Shown piece by piece: positions 23,792 to 33,421 of a stretch of DNA of 64,000 nucleotides. A model generated the notes under the pieces. The model searched no databases. It was not told where the DNA came from and saw nothing but the letters and a program-made list of their open reading frames with translations. Each line of letters begins with the position of its first letter. Positions within the stretch are counted from its first letter, which is position 1. This DNA is from Nocardioides sp. Root1257 (GTDB lineage Bacteria > Actinomycetota > Actinomycetes > Propionibacteriales > Nocardioidaceae). The translations under genes and the position numbers were made by a program. The stretch is from contig NZ_LMDV01000012.1 of NCBI RefSeq assembly GCF_001425175.1, positions 62,001 through 126,000 on the forward strand, written 5' to 3'.

Positions 23792-25101
23792 TGCCCGCCA
23801 CGAAGGTGCCGCTCGTCGAGGTCGACGCGTGGGATCGCTGGGTCGGCCGCCTCGCCCAGGACCCCGACACCGGCTTCTACGCGTTCGCGTACACACCTCA
23901 GTGGCAGGCCACCGGGATCGAACTGGCCCCGCTGCACATGCCGCTGCGGGCCGAGCCCTACCAGTTCCCCGGACTGTCGGTGGACACGTTCGGACGGCTG
24001 CCGGCATTGTTCGCGGACGCGCTGCCCGACTCCTTCGGCAGCGCGGTGGTGGATGCCGCGATGGCCGAGCGAGGACTCGACCGCCGTGACGTCACGGCAC
24101 TGGATCGGCTTGCCTACGCCGGCGCGGGTGGAATGGGAGCGCTGGCTTTCCGACCCCAAATCGGACCGACGCCGGCCGAGGCGACGACTATCCAGGTGGC
24201 CGATCTCGTCGTGGCCGCACGCAGGATCCTTGATGGTGATGCAAGCACCGATGCGCCTGTCGAAGGTGAGCTTCGCCAGCTTGTCCAGGTCGGGGCCAGC
24301 GCGGGCGGCGCCCGCCCTAAGGCCGCAGTCCTCTACAACAAGGAGACCGGCCAGGTCCGCTCCCAGCTCGCGCCGCGCGAGCCCGGATTCGTGGACTATC
24401 TGCTGAAGCTCGACGGTGTCAGCGACCTCCGACTCGAGGATCCGGTCGGCGAGGTCGGCGCCCCGTCCGCGGAGGGGCGAGTCGAGTTCGCCTACTACCT
24501 GATGGCCATTGATGCGGGCATCACGATGGTGGACACCGAGCTGCTGCTCGAGGGGTCCCGCGCTCACTTCATGACCCGTCGCTTCGACCGCGGGCCGGAG
24601 GGTGAGCGACACCACGTCCTCACACTGTGCGCGCTCGCACACTTGGACGTCCGACTGGCCGGAGCACACTCCTACGACCAGTACCTCGACACGGTCGCCG
24701 AGCTCGGTCTCGGCGCGGAGGCGATGGCGCAGGCGTACCGTCGGATGGTGTTCAACGTCGCCGCGGTCAACCGCGACGATCACACCAAGAACCTCGCCTT
24801 CCTGCTCCGCGAACACGGACAGTGGGAACTGGCCCCCGCCTACGACCTCACCTACACGAATCACGCCGCCCCAGCGGCGCACCCCAGGCATCAGATGCGC
24901 GTCAACGGCCGCACCGAAGGCATCACGCTGTCCGACTTGTATGCCGTCGGTAATCGGCACGAGGTCTCGGAAAACGAGACGATCGTCGGCAACGTCCTGC
25001 ACGCCATCGGCCAGTGGCACGAGTACGCGACCCGCGCCGGCATCCCACTCCACCAGGCCGAGCAGATCGCCGACGACATGACCCGATCTCGGCCTCGCTA
25101 A
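23791..25101 (+). CDS. hipA: HipA-like Ser/Thr kinase toxin
   Basis: A 436-residue HipA-family kinase. The N-terminal subdomain contains ALPDSFGSAVVD (77-89), the P-loop-like GGARPKA is at 172-178, the catalytic loop is N327-R-DDH-x-KN (327-334), and the metal-binding segment APAYDLTY follows at 349-355. HipA kinases in other bacteria stop growth by phosphorylating glutamyl-tRNA synthetase or similar targets; the target here is unknown. Key residues are intact, so it is likely active. The gene is translationally coupled to its antitoxin. Confidence 0.92.
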   Translation: MPATKVPLVEVDAWDRWVGRLAQDPDTGFYAFAYTPQWQATGIELAPLHMPLRAEPYQFPGLSVDTFGRLPALFADALPDSFGSAVVDAAMAERGLDRRDVTALDRLAYAGAGGMGALAFRPQIGPTPAEATTIQVADLVVAARRILDGDASTDAPVEGELRQLVQVGASAGGARPKAAVLYNKETGQVRSQLAPREPGFVDYLLKLDGVSDLRLEDPVGEVGAPSAEGRVEFAYYLMAIDAGITMVDTELLLEGSRAHFMTRRFDRGPEGERHHVLTLCALAHLDVRLAGAHSYDQYLDTVAELGLGAEAMAQAYRRMVFNVAAVNRDDHTKNLAFLLREHGQWELAPAYDLTYTNHAAPAAHPRHQMRVNGRTEGITLSDLYAVGNRHEVSENETIVGNVLHAIGQWHEYATRAGIPLHQAEQIADDMTRSRPR

Positions 25102-25132
25102 CTTGCTCCCTGCCTATGACTGAACGGGCCGA

Positions 25133-25684
25133 TCATGTGTCGCAGGAGTCGAGGAACCGGTCGATGCGATCAAGATCCTCGGGGCTCAGCCCACGGTTCG
25201 CGGGCGGTGCAATCAGCAGGCACGGTATTGACGCCTGAAGCCGACTCAAGATCTCTGGATCCGTCGGGATCGCATCGTCGTCGGTCCAGCACATCGCCCT
25301 CCCCTCCGCGACAACCGCCAACGCCACTCGGACTTTGGCGGCCGTCGCCGTCTCACGCGTCGCCACGTCCGCCGCGGATAGCGTCCGCTCCAGACGCGGA
25401 AGACCCCACAGCGCTTCGAGCTGACTGGCATATGGGCACCACGTGGTCGCCCATCGGACCTCCACACGGCCCTGACGGTGCCAGTCCCCGATGAGCTTGA
25501 CCAACGCCGGCGCCCACCGGAGGTTCCACTCCTGCCCAAACGCGTGGGCACGTGCCTGGTGCGGGCTTGAGCCCCAACCCCTGGCAGGTCGAGTCGTGTT
25601 TACAACTCCATCGACGTCCAACAACCAGATCGGTGGTGGGAGCGTTGGCTTGGTCCCTCCGATCTCGCCCGCCGTGCCGCTCAC
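25133..25684 (-). CDS. HAD-like hydrolase domain protein
   Basis: About 183 residues. The HAD nucleophile motif is WLLDVDGVVN (DxDG) near residue 20; VEVRWATTWCPYAS and CWTDDDAIP are further conserved parts of a small actinobacterial HAD group. The frame is open to 25768; GTG 25684 is chosen because coding features begin just after it, but the ribosome site is weak. It converges with hipA (31 bp between stops). Substrate unknown; probably a phosphatase or a nucleic-acid end-processing relative. Confidence 0.72.
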   Translation of the reverse strand: MSGTAGEIGGTKPTLPPPIWLLDVDGVVNTTRPARGWGSSPHQARAHAFGQEWNLRWAPALVKLIGDWHRQGRVEVRWATTWCPYASQLEALWGLPRLERTLSAADVATRETATAAKVRVALAVVAEGRAMCWTDDDAIPTDPEILSRLQASIPCLLIAPPANRGLSPEDLDRIDRFLDSCDT

Positions 25685-26201
25685 CGCGACACCCCGACCG
25701 TGCGGAAGGGAAGCGTCTGACCGAAGTGTGCCGACGCGTCGGAACATCCGCCCCCCGAGAATGAACAATCTGCCAAGGCATGAGAGGCAACGTAGAGACG
25801 GCTGCGGTCAAGAGTCAGGTGGGCGTTGATCGAGACCCGGTGACGGCAACCGTCGCCAGCGAGCCCAGAGACCAAAGCTGCCTGTGACACACGCTGAGTC
25901 TGGACGAGGCCACCGACAGTAGGGAGCCGTCCCCCGCCGCTGGCGGCAGAGCGGTCGGCTTTCGGCCACGCTCGCATCGGCGCATGCCGTGGGACAGACC
26001 GTCCACCGGTGAGACATTCCGACACGACTGGAGCTCATTGGTGACGCCATCATTCGAAGGGTCGCGGTGGTTACCACGAAGGCGACGCTGCCGGTGACAC
26101 GAGCTCGCGGGGCCGCGTTCGCATCGATCACGGCCAACGACCTCGGCCGATACGCATCTCGCCTTACGTCGGCGACACGATGTGGCCAGCCGGACCGGAC
26201 A
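25685..26201. other. Gene-poor stretch
   Basis: About 520 bp without a supported gene. Overlapping open frames on the minus strand have no domain features or ribosome sites. Confidence 0.45.
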
Positions 26202-26582
26202 TCAAGCTGCGCTACGCGTCGACGTCGTCTCAATCGGCTCGAGCAGCGAACAATGCACCCACGACCCGGCAACGTAGGAAGACGCGTCCTTGCCAGTCCG
26301 AAGCTCGACGACCCATGCCTCCCAACCACCGCCCGGTTCAGGAACGTCGCGCCACCGAGTCGCAAGCCCGAGAACGGCATCCTGCTGGGAATCGCCATCA
26401 GCCAGGATCCAGACGACCCGCCCGTTCGTTCCGTCCTCCAACACGATCGGCTGACCTTCCGAACACCTGGCCATCACCGTGACCGGACCCCGCCGGGGCT
26501 CGACCGCACGAGGCACCGGAATGGATCGTCCCTCTGTGCGGGCGGGATCGTCGGGCGATGGAGTGTCAGAACGCGTAGTCAT
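26202..26582 (-). CDS. Hypothetical protein
   Basis: A 126-residue protein starting MTTRSDTPSPDDPARTEG, with a disordered Pro/Asp-rich N-terminus and a compact C-terminal part (VLEDGTNGRVVWILADGD, WEAWVVELRTG). No family recognised. Codon third positions are GC-rich as in real genes of this region, but there is no strong ribosome site; the frame extends further upstream to 26627. Confidence 0.42.
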   Translation of the reverse strand: MTTRSDTPSPDDPARTEGRSIPVPRAVEPRRGPVTVMARCSEGQPIVLEDGTNGRVVWILADGDSQQDAVLGLATRWRDVPEPGGGWEAWVVELRTGKDASSYVAGSWVHCSLLEPIETTSTRSAA

Positions 26583-27617
26583 GGCTGCGACCGTGCAAGG
26601 GGGCGCAACTCCGGCAATCGACGCCACGTTGACCAGACGCCGCGCCTGGCCCGGTCTCGCCGGCCCGGCTCACCGCTACTTTCCTCTGGGTCGACCGGCG
26701 GTCGTCACCGCATGCTTACGCCTGCCTCCGCTCGACCCGTGAGCGGATGAGTGCCGGGCAGCCGATTGCGTGTTCAATCTCGATAGCAGGATTCACCGAC
26801 GAAGCGATGTACAACACGTCCGCCACACGGTTTCGTCGCCAGGCGGCCGCTGTCGTGCGGTGTCGTATCAAACTCGGCGCTGCCGGCGGTTGCGCAGGCC
26901 ACGGCTACGCCCCAACGAACATCGAGTTATCGCAATTGTGATCACGTCGGCCCAGCCTTTGCCGTCCATCGTCACAGACGTGCGGACCGCTCAATTCGGG
27001 CGTTAGCGCCAGCGCGTTCCCATGTAGGCGTCATCCTCCGGAGGGCAGGCGACCGTAACAACCGCTCTTCAACCCTGCATTGTCTGACGGTCCGGAGCCT
27101 GGTCGCGAGTCTGGCCCTTTCGACGTCGCCCATTCACGTCATCCTCGGTAGGCAGCGCGTCCCGGAGGCCCGTCCGAGGTCATGATCGAGTTCCCTGCCA
27201 GCTCCTTGGAAAAACGACCATGATGGCTCCGAGACTCGGCATGGCGGCCTGCTGGGGGGCGACGACAGGACCGCGCGACGTCGTGAGCGGTGCGGCCTGA
27301 GATCTCAGCAATTGACGTAGCCCGGACCGTCCAGGTTCCGACACATTGGGAATCGGTCCGAGTCAAGTGCGCATGGCGTTGCGGGCGCTCCGGATTGTTG
27401 CGCCGTGCTTGTGCGGGCCGAGCACGGGCACGCCACTGCGCCCCTCGACTTGCGCAGAAGCAACTGCCGCGCCGCCATGTCCGCCGTGCTCCGCGCTACC
27501 TGCGGACGGCTGGACTGCTGCCCTCCTCGGACGCGGGCGGTCGGCCCTGCACGCCGGCGCGGCCGTCGGACCAGTCGGCCCATGGCTATCACTTCACCTC
27601 CTGATGGGTCGACTCCG
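26583..27617. other. Gene-poor stretch ahead of the serine recombinase
   Basis: About 1 kb with no supported gene. Open frames on both strands are short and of low quality. As the sequence precedes a recombinase unit it may contain attachment or regulatory sites, but I could not point to a specific one. Confidence 0.45.
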
Positions 27618-27800
27618 ATGCGGGTGTACATGCCCGCCCTCAGCGACGCGATCCGACGCGCCCTCGACCAGCGCGAGTTGGCCGACCTCGCTGCGGTTAG
27701 TCGTGCGGCGAGCTATCCGATCCTCGACGACGCAGAAAACTCCGCCGAAGCTCAATCCCGCTCAACAGAGGTGGTTGCGGCTATAGGGGCTGATCTCTGA
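27618..27800 (+). CDS. Small protein coupled to large serine recombinase
   Basis: A 60-residue protein starting MRVYMPALSDAIRRALDQRELADLAAVSRA, predicted helical, no family recognised. Its TGA overlaps the ATG of the recombinase gene (TGATG), which is the main evidence for expression. The frame is open further upstream (ATG at 27582), so the start is uncertain. Possibly an accessory or directionality factor. Confidence 0.5.
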   Translation: MRVYMPALSDAIRRALDQRELADLAAVSRAASYPILDDAENSAEAQSRSTEVVAAIGADL

Positions 27801-30800
27801 TGGGAGCGATCGACACAAGTGTGTCATCAACCACCTCCAGTGGTCGACACCGACGTGCGGCAGTGGTAGACCCAGAGGATGACGGGTCGAACGGCGACCT
27901 GACGGTGCTGGTCCAGCCGGGCATCAAGCCGGGGTCATTGGCCCTGGGCATCCCCCGCACCAGTTCAACTGAGCCGAAGGTCGAGGCGTCTCAGGAGGGC
28001 CAGCTCGCAACCATCGCTGAGCTTGCGTGCGCCGATGGCGTCATCAGTCGAGCCGAGGCGGATCTGTTGATCGAGATCGGCGCCAAGCCGTTGGACCCGA
28101 CGTCGGGAATCGGCGAGTACGGGCGCGACCCGCAGACAGGCGCCCACTTTGCGAGGTTTACCGTCGGCGATCTCGCCATTCAGATGTACAAGGGCACTGC
28201 GGCGGAACGAGATGAGGCGTATGTCGCCGTCTACCAGCGCTACTTGACCTCGGCGCTCGCGGAGTCCCATGCGCGAGTGTTGTATGCATCTGAGCCGAGA
28301 CGCCTGTGGCGAACGGTGAACGACGACGAAAACATTCTTGCTAAGCAGATGCGCAAGACGCGCGTGCGCGAAGTGGTGTTCGCAACCGAGCGGATCGATC
28401 TCACCTCTGAGGTCGGCTGGAACAGGCTGGCAGAGTTGCAGCAGAAGGCCGCTGAGGACCGCGACTTCCTCGTCCGCAAACTCACTGAGAATCGTGCCAG
28501 GCAGGAGGCCCAACGCGACCGGTGGGCGCGAGCGCAAGTTCCCCCCGCCGGGTATCGGTTCGTGGGCAACCGTCAGATCGAGGTCGATCCGGAGGTCCGG
28601 GAGGTTGCGCTGCGACACGTCCTGCCCGCCCTCGAGGAGGGAGTCCCGTTCATGGAGGCCCGGCGGCTCCTGCGGGAGTTCCGTGTCGTTGGGCCCCGAC
28701 GGAGCGGGACCGGCGCATGGCGTGTCCTAGAGCCGCACGAGCCCTACCCCGACGGCTATCTGCCAGATGTTCGAGGGTTCTGCCGCGGCATGGATGCCTG
28801 GATCTCTGGCGTCTACGAGGTCAGGGAGAGCTGTCCGCTCAATGCCGCGGAGTACCTCCGCGAGCCCGTTATCCACACCGCGGACGGCCGCGCGTACGTG
28901 ACCACCAAGTTCCGCGTCGGCGCGCTCGATCTCTCCCCCGCCGAGATCGATATGGCCCGCGCGGTTCAGCGACGGCTTGCGGAGCGCCAGAAGATCCAGC
29001 CACGAATGAGGCGCTCGCCGTACTCGGGCGCGACCTACCCCGGCGACGACGGTGAGTGGCGCCTTCGGGCGTTTCGGGACGAATCCGGCCAGCGGCGCTA
29101 CGCGGTCAACAATGCTGCCGGGAACCGGGTTGGTGTGATCAGCGCCGATTTCGAGGTGATGCTGGCCGATCGAGTCGCGACGGCCCTCGCCGAGGGAGCA
29201 TTGGTGTCCACGGTCGACGCCCGCGCCGTCCCCTTGGAATGGCGGCAGTGGCTGAGCGACGGTTCCCGCGATCTTCAGACCTTGTCAGAGGCCGTCGAGA
29301 CTGTTCGAGAGCAGGTCACATACGCCGTCGAGCGGAGCACGCGTGCCGTGACCGCGACACTGCGAGACAGGTACGAGAGGGATGCCGACGTCCTGGGCGA
29401 GCGGCTGGAAGCGCTCGAACACAAGCTGAGCGAGCTGCAGAGCTCTGCATCTGAGGATGAGGCGTGGCGGATCGAGTCAGATCTGGTGCCGCGGGCGTTG
29501 GCGACACTGGCGCACGGGATCGGTCCCGACAACCCCACCTTCCCACCCCTGATTCAAACACTGCTGCAGATCAGCGTGGTTCCGGACATACCCGGGCTGA
29601 TGACGGTTCGCGCAGCACTTCACGCTCCGACGAACCGAGGGATCGCCACCTTCGAGCCGGTCATGATCACGGTTCCCGACCTGAAGTCGCAGTACCTGGG
29701 GACGCCTGTCGAGGTTGAAGGCAGAGCGCTCTGGGCTGCCTGCGACTGGCTCAACGCGCCGGACGGCGCAGATCTGCGCGAGTTCGCCGGTCCTCTCGTC
29801 GAGACTGGTCGAGCAGCACGGCATCGGATGACCAGCGCACTCGCGAAGCACATGTCCACATCTGCGGCCTCGTGGATCATGCTGCACCCGGTCCGTGGTG
29901 CTCGCGCCGCCGTCGCCAAGGCCATCCGCCTGCGCGTCTTCGCGATCCAGACGTCGCAGACGGACTTCGAGCGTCGGATCTGCGAAACCTACCTGGACGG
30001 CACCTTTGGCAAGATGTCGCGGCAGGGCTTCCTGATCGAGACCGCGGACGCTCGCACCTTGGAGACGCTCATCGGCGAACACGGCGGTACGGCGACCACC
30101 TTGGAACTGAGGGCGTCGTTGGAGCGACAGGGCGCTCGGCCGAACACGGCACGACAGCGCGTGGACGAGGCCATCAGTCGTGCGGTGGTCGACGTGCATC
30201 CGGGCGCGGGGCGCCTGCGCACCGTGTCCGTCAGACAGTGCTCCTGCGGAGGCGCTTTCACGGTGTACGTCGCCGCACCCGAGATTGCCGCTGGGCTGTT
30301 GTGCGCGGCGTGCCTCTGCGATCCGACCGGCATGCCGTTCCCCGCCCGGTACGCCGAACTGACTGGCGACTGCACCCATCTCCTGGATCAGCGTCGAGTG
30401 GACGTCATCGAACGGCGTGCAGCCGGTCGGGGTTCGAGTACCGGCCAAGCCTTTCGCGCACGCGCACGCGCGTACGGGCTCGAGGTCGCCGACAAGGGGA
30501 GGCTCCCCAAGGCAATCACTGCCGAGGTGACGCGTCTCGACGGGCTCGTCGAGCGGATGCTCGCCATCTTCGAGGGCCACGGTGGCGTGTCACGCGAGCA
30601 CCGCGCCGAAGTATGGAACCGATACGCGGACTTCGCGCGCCACCTTCAGCCTGCCCTGGACGGCCCCGCCCTGGACCGGGTGCTCAACGAGGGGACCGCT
30701 GCGGACTGGCGCCGCCGGGCCCAGCTCGTCGGCCTGGAGACACCCGCCCGCGGCGCGATCGCGTTGCGTCTCAGGTTGGCCATCCTGGTTGCCGAAGGCC

Positions 30801-30829
30801 GCCGCACTGGGCAGGACGCTGCGCCATAG
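27800..30829 (+). CDS. Divergent large serine recombinase with long C-terminal extension
   Basis: A 1009-residue protein. Residues 50-235 fit a serine-recombinase catalytic domain: IPRTSSTEPKVEASQEGQ (probable nucleophile Ser55 after Arg53), EPRRLWR (165-171), VVFATERIDLTSEVGW (192-207) and a long helix. PPAGYR (248-253) to about 345 is the Recombinase domain. The usual zinc ribbon (about 405-470) has no Cys, and the coiled coil follows at about 495-560. Beyond this are about 450 extra residues with CSCGG...CAAC (814-838) and two Lsr2-like helix pairs (RARAYGLEVADKGRLP near 885; WRRRAQLVGLETPARG near 970). It could be an active integrase/transposase of a divergent type; catalytic competence is inferred only from motifs. 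Confidence 0.68.
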   Translation: MGAIDTSVSSTTSSGRHRRAAVVDPEDDGSNGDLTVLVQPGIKPGSLALGIPRTSSTEPKVEASQEGQLATIAELACADGVISRAEADLLIEIGAKPLDPTSGIGEYGRDPQTGAHFARFTVGDLAIQMYKGTAAERDEAYVAVYQRYLTSALAESHARVLYASEPRRLWRTVNDDENILAKQMRKTRVREVVFATERIDLTSEVGWNRLAELQQKAAEDRDFLVRKLTENRARQEAQRDRWARAQVPPAGYRFVGNRQIEVDPEVREVALRHVLPALEEGVPFMEARRLLREFRVVGPRRSGTGAWRVLEPHEPYPDGYLPDVRGFCRGMDAWISGVYEVRESCPLNAAEYLREPVIHTADGRAYVTTKFRVGALDLSPAEIDMARAVQRRLAERQKIQPRMRRSPYSGATYPGDDGEWRLRAFRDESGQRRYAVNNAAGNRVGVISADFEVMLADRVATALAEGALVSTVDARAVPLEWRQWLSDGSRDLQTLSEAVETVREQVTYAVERSTRAVTATLRDRYERDADVLGERLEALEHKLSELQSSASEDEAWRIESDLVPRALATLAHGIGPDNPTFPPLIQTLLQISVVPDIPGLMTVRAALHAPTNRGIATFEPVMITVPDLKSQYLGTPVEVEGRALWAACDWLNAPDGADLREFAGPLVETGRAARHRMTSALAKHMSTSAASWIMLHPVRGARAAVAKAIRLRVFAIQTSQTDFERRICETYLDGTFGKMSRQGFLIETADARTLETLIGEHGGTATTLELRASLERQGARPNTARQRVDEAISRAVVDVHPGAGRLRTVSVRQCSCGGAFTVYVAAPEIAAGLLCAACLCDPTGMPFPARYAELTGDCTHLLDQRRVDVIERRAAGRGSSTGQAFRARARAYGLEVADKGRLPKAITAEVTRLDGLVERMLAIFEGHGGVSREHRAEVWNRYADFARHLQPALDGPALDRVLNEGTAADWRRRAQLVGLETPARGAIALRLRLAILVAEGRRTGQDAAP

Positions 30830-30867
30830 GAGCTCGCGATGCTGGACCGACGCATCCGCGCGCCAGA

Positions 30868-33300
30868 TCACGGCGCCACGGCGTCCTGATGGACGTCGGC
30901 CGCGATGGTGACACCGGAGCGGCGCTGGCGCGGCTTCGGGAAGTCGTCCCAGTACTCGGCATAGCGGGTCTTGAACACGGGCCGAAACCGAAGCATCTCG
31001 TTGGGACGTGCGAACACCGCGGCCGGAACGACGTATTGAATGCCTCGGAGCGTCGGCATGCGATTCCAGTCGTACTCACCCGGCCGAGCAAACGCGAGCT
31101 CGCGACCCTTGGCGCTGCGGAGGGTGAATACTCGTCGATCCCAGCGATCACCGACTGTGGTAGCCAAGGCGAACATGGTCCGACACAGGCCATCTGCCTC
31201 GAGCCTGCCGACTGCACGTTGAGCGGCGTCGAGTGATTGATCCAGCCGTGGCAGGTCCGTGGCGGAGGCCCGGTAGTGCATGTAGTCGTTGCGAACCTCG
31301 TGAACCGCGGCGGCCTCGAGGGTCTTGCGGACGTGGCGGAGGGACTCGATCACGCGGTCCTGAGACTTCGGCAGGAGGTCGAGGAACGGGGCGGTGTGCA
31401 CGAACGGGAAGCTCTTCAGCGTCGTGAAGGCGGCATACCGCGGATATTGGGCGAGGTCGCGTTGGTGGCTGGCCGTCTCGGCTCGGAGTCGTTCGAGTAG
31501 GTCCGCCAGGATTCCGAATCCGCGCACCAACGGAAATAGGGTGTTCTCCTCACCGAGTCGGATGACCTCGTCGCCGGAGTCCCGGAGTTCCTCCTGCTCG
31601 TTGAGCCTCGCGAACGACCGAGCACGCTCCGCCGACGGTTCGTAGGCGAAGGGGCGGTCGGCGGCCAGGTGATCGTTGACCATCGCCCATGTCGCAAAGG
31701 CGAGGGTGTCGTCCAGGACGCGTTCCAGTTCCACGAAGTAGTTCACGGCACGTGAGCGCAGCTCGCCGGCGTCAACGCGGGCGCCGACGCCGGCAGTCTG
31801 GGCGTACCGCTTGAGGCGACCGTGATGGTCCCAGAATTCCCGGTTCGGATCGAGCAACTCCTGGTTGTAGAAGCCCAGCTTCCACAAGGTGGCGTCGACG
31901 AACACGCCGTCTTCGCTGAAGTCGTCGTAGTCGAGTCCGAGCTTCTCGCACGCGAGGATCTGGTTCGTGCGGCGTGCCAAGATCAGTCGGGCGATCACGT
32001 CGTCGGGTTCGGCTGATCGGACGAACTCCTCGAGCTGCTCATGTGGATCGTCGCCCTCGACCTCGCGAAGCTGCCATTGCAGCTCGTCGACCTCGCCGTG
32101 ATCGTCCATGCTGTACAGCGCTTCGACAAGCCGCTTGAGACGCATCGGACCGAGCGCGAAGTCATCGGAGGTGAAACGGACTCCGAACGGGGAGATCTCG
32201 GGATAGGTCCCGAAGGTTCCGTAGCCCATTCCCCGGTTCGTCATCAGGCGGCGGACCTCGCCCGCCTCGACTCGAATCGCGGGGCCGGTGTGGCCGGGTT
32301 GCCCGCCGTTTACGATGAGCTTGTCGAGCCTGGCCAATAGAACGTCGTTGGGGGCAAGCAGCAGCAGCTGGATGAGTTCGGCGCGGCCCTGCTTCTCCGC
32401 GATGTCATCGGCCTTGCCGATCAGGCCCAGTGGCTCGACCATCGACCGGAGTGATCCGGCGGAGTTGTCGAGGACGTCGCTGAGAAGGATGCGGAGCTCG
32501 TCGTCTGCCAAGAGATCTGTGAGCACCAAGACCATGGGTTCGGTGGAGCGATCGTCGAAGCGGTGTCCTTGGACTCCACCGATCTCTTCGACGAACTCGC
32601 CCCATTCGGAGTCATCAAGTCCGTACGACTCGACCACTCGCTCCAGGGTCGACCAATGCTCGTTGATCGGGGCGGAGTAGTCGCTGCTGAGGCGGCACCG
32701 GTGGACGGCGCCGCAGGTGAGCTCGCTGCAGTGGTACATCGGCACCGTCTTGATGGGGGCGAACCAGCGCTGTTCCAGACCGCGTAGCAGGCCGTATGGC
32801 CCGGAGACGAAGGGGCCTGATTGGAAGACGCCAATCGGAAGGCCGTCCAACAGCTTGAGGGTGTCCGCATGCGAGAGGCTGTCTCGAGCCTCTTCAAAGA
32901 GCTCGGCCGCACGGTCGTACAGGTCGCGTCCGGCGATGAACGGGAAGAGCAGGTCGCGCCCGCGCACCTGCTGGTCCACCCACGAGCGGAGCTCCTCGAC
33001 ATCGGTCTTCTGGAGATCGACCAGGGGCTCGCGGTGGACCAATTGCAGGAGGCACAGCAGCCGAGCGACCTTCGGATTCACTTCGTGCTTGGAGACGAGC
33101 TTGTTCAGCACCTGATTGCCATGCTCGGTCAGGTGCACGATTCTGCTGAGGTCGTCGGGGACCTTGTACTTCTCCTGAAGGATGGATCCCGACAGGAAGT
33201 CAATGATGCGTTGCACTTCGAAGAATGACCGCTGCCACTTTGGGTCCGGGTAGGCGGCGAGCAGTTCGTCCTTGGTAAGGCGCAGGGCCTCGTCCGTCAT
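30868..33300 (-). CDS. 810-residue uncharacterised protein with HEPN-like RxxxxH motif
   Basis: A large, mostly helical cytoplasmic protein of no family I recognise. It contains a Cys/His group (YHCSELTCGAVHRC, near residues 190-203) that may bind metal, and near the C-terminus VHEVRNDYMHYR, where R670-N-x3-H675 has the spacing of the HEPN ribonuclease motif. No signal peptide or membrane segment is visible. It is transcribed opposite to the recombinase, with 38 bp between their stops, and lies between two recombinases. Large HEPN proteins are often antiviral or toxin effectors, so a defence role is plausible but unproven. Confidence 0.72.
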   Translation of the reverse strand: MTDEALRLTKDELLAAYPDPKWQRSFFEVQRIIDFLSGSILQEKYKVPDDLSRIVHLTEHGNQVLNKLVSKHEVNPKVARLLCLLQLVHREPLVDLQKTDVEELRSWVDQQVRGRDLLFPFIAGRDLYDRAAELFEEARDSLSHADTLKLLDGLPIGVFQSGPFVSGPYGLLRGLEQRWFAPIKTVPMYHCSELTCGAVHRCRLSSDYSAPINEHWSTLERVVESYGLDDSEWGEFVEEIGGVQGHRFDDRSTEPMVLVLTDLLADDELRILLSDVLDNSAGSLRSMVEPLGLIGKADDIAEKQGRAELIQLLLLAPNDVLLARLDKLIVNGGQPGHTGPAIRVEAGEVRRLMTNRGMGYGTFGTYPEISPFGVRFTSDDFALGPMRLKRLVEALYSMDDHGEVDELQWQLREVEGDDPHEQLEEFVRSAEPDDVIARLILARRTNQILACEKLGLDYDDFSEDGVFVDATLWKLGFYNQELLDPNREFWDHHGRLKRYAQTAGVGARVDAGELRSRAVNYFVELERVLDDTLAFATWAMVNDHLAADRPFAYEPSAERARSFARLNEQEELRDSGDEVIRLGEENTLFPLVRGFGILADLLERLRAETASHQRDLAQYPRYAAFTTLKSFPFVHTAPFLDLLPKSQDRVIESLRHVRKTLEAAAVHEVRNDYMHYRASATDLPRLDQSLDAAQRAVGRLEADGLCRTMFALATTVGDRWDRRVFTLRSAKGRELAFARPGEYDWNRMPTLRGIQYVVPAAVFARPNEMLRFRPVFKTRYAEYWDDFPKPRQRRSGVTIAADVHQDAVAP

Positions 33301-33381
33301 CGTTCCCCCTCGAACGGTATCCCAACGCTGAGTCTGATCGGCTTGCGACGCTATCCGAGTCCGCCCTGTTCGGCTGCCGTT

Positions 33382-33421
33382 TCACGCGGTCCGGTCTCAC
33401 GTCACGCGGTCCGGTCTCACG
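33382..33421. repeat. Tandem 20-bp direct repeat
   Basis: Two adjacent perfect copies of a 20-bp unit (33382-33401 and 33402-33421) beginning TCACGCGGTCC. It lies between the promoter side of the 810-aa gene and the end of the integrase gene, whose stop codon falls within the second copy. Either a recent duplication or a protein-binding pair. Confidence 0.85.

Noticed and set aside
23674..25053. 459-codon frame antisense to hipA
   Set aside because: HipA catalytic motifs are intact on the plus strand; the antisense frame has biased composition and no ribosome site.
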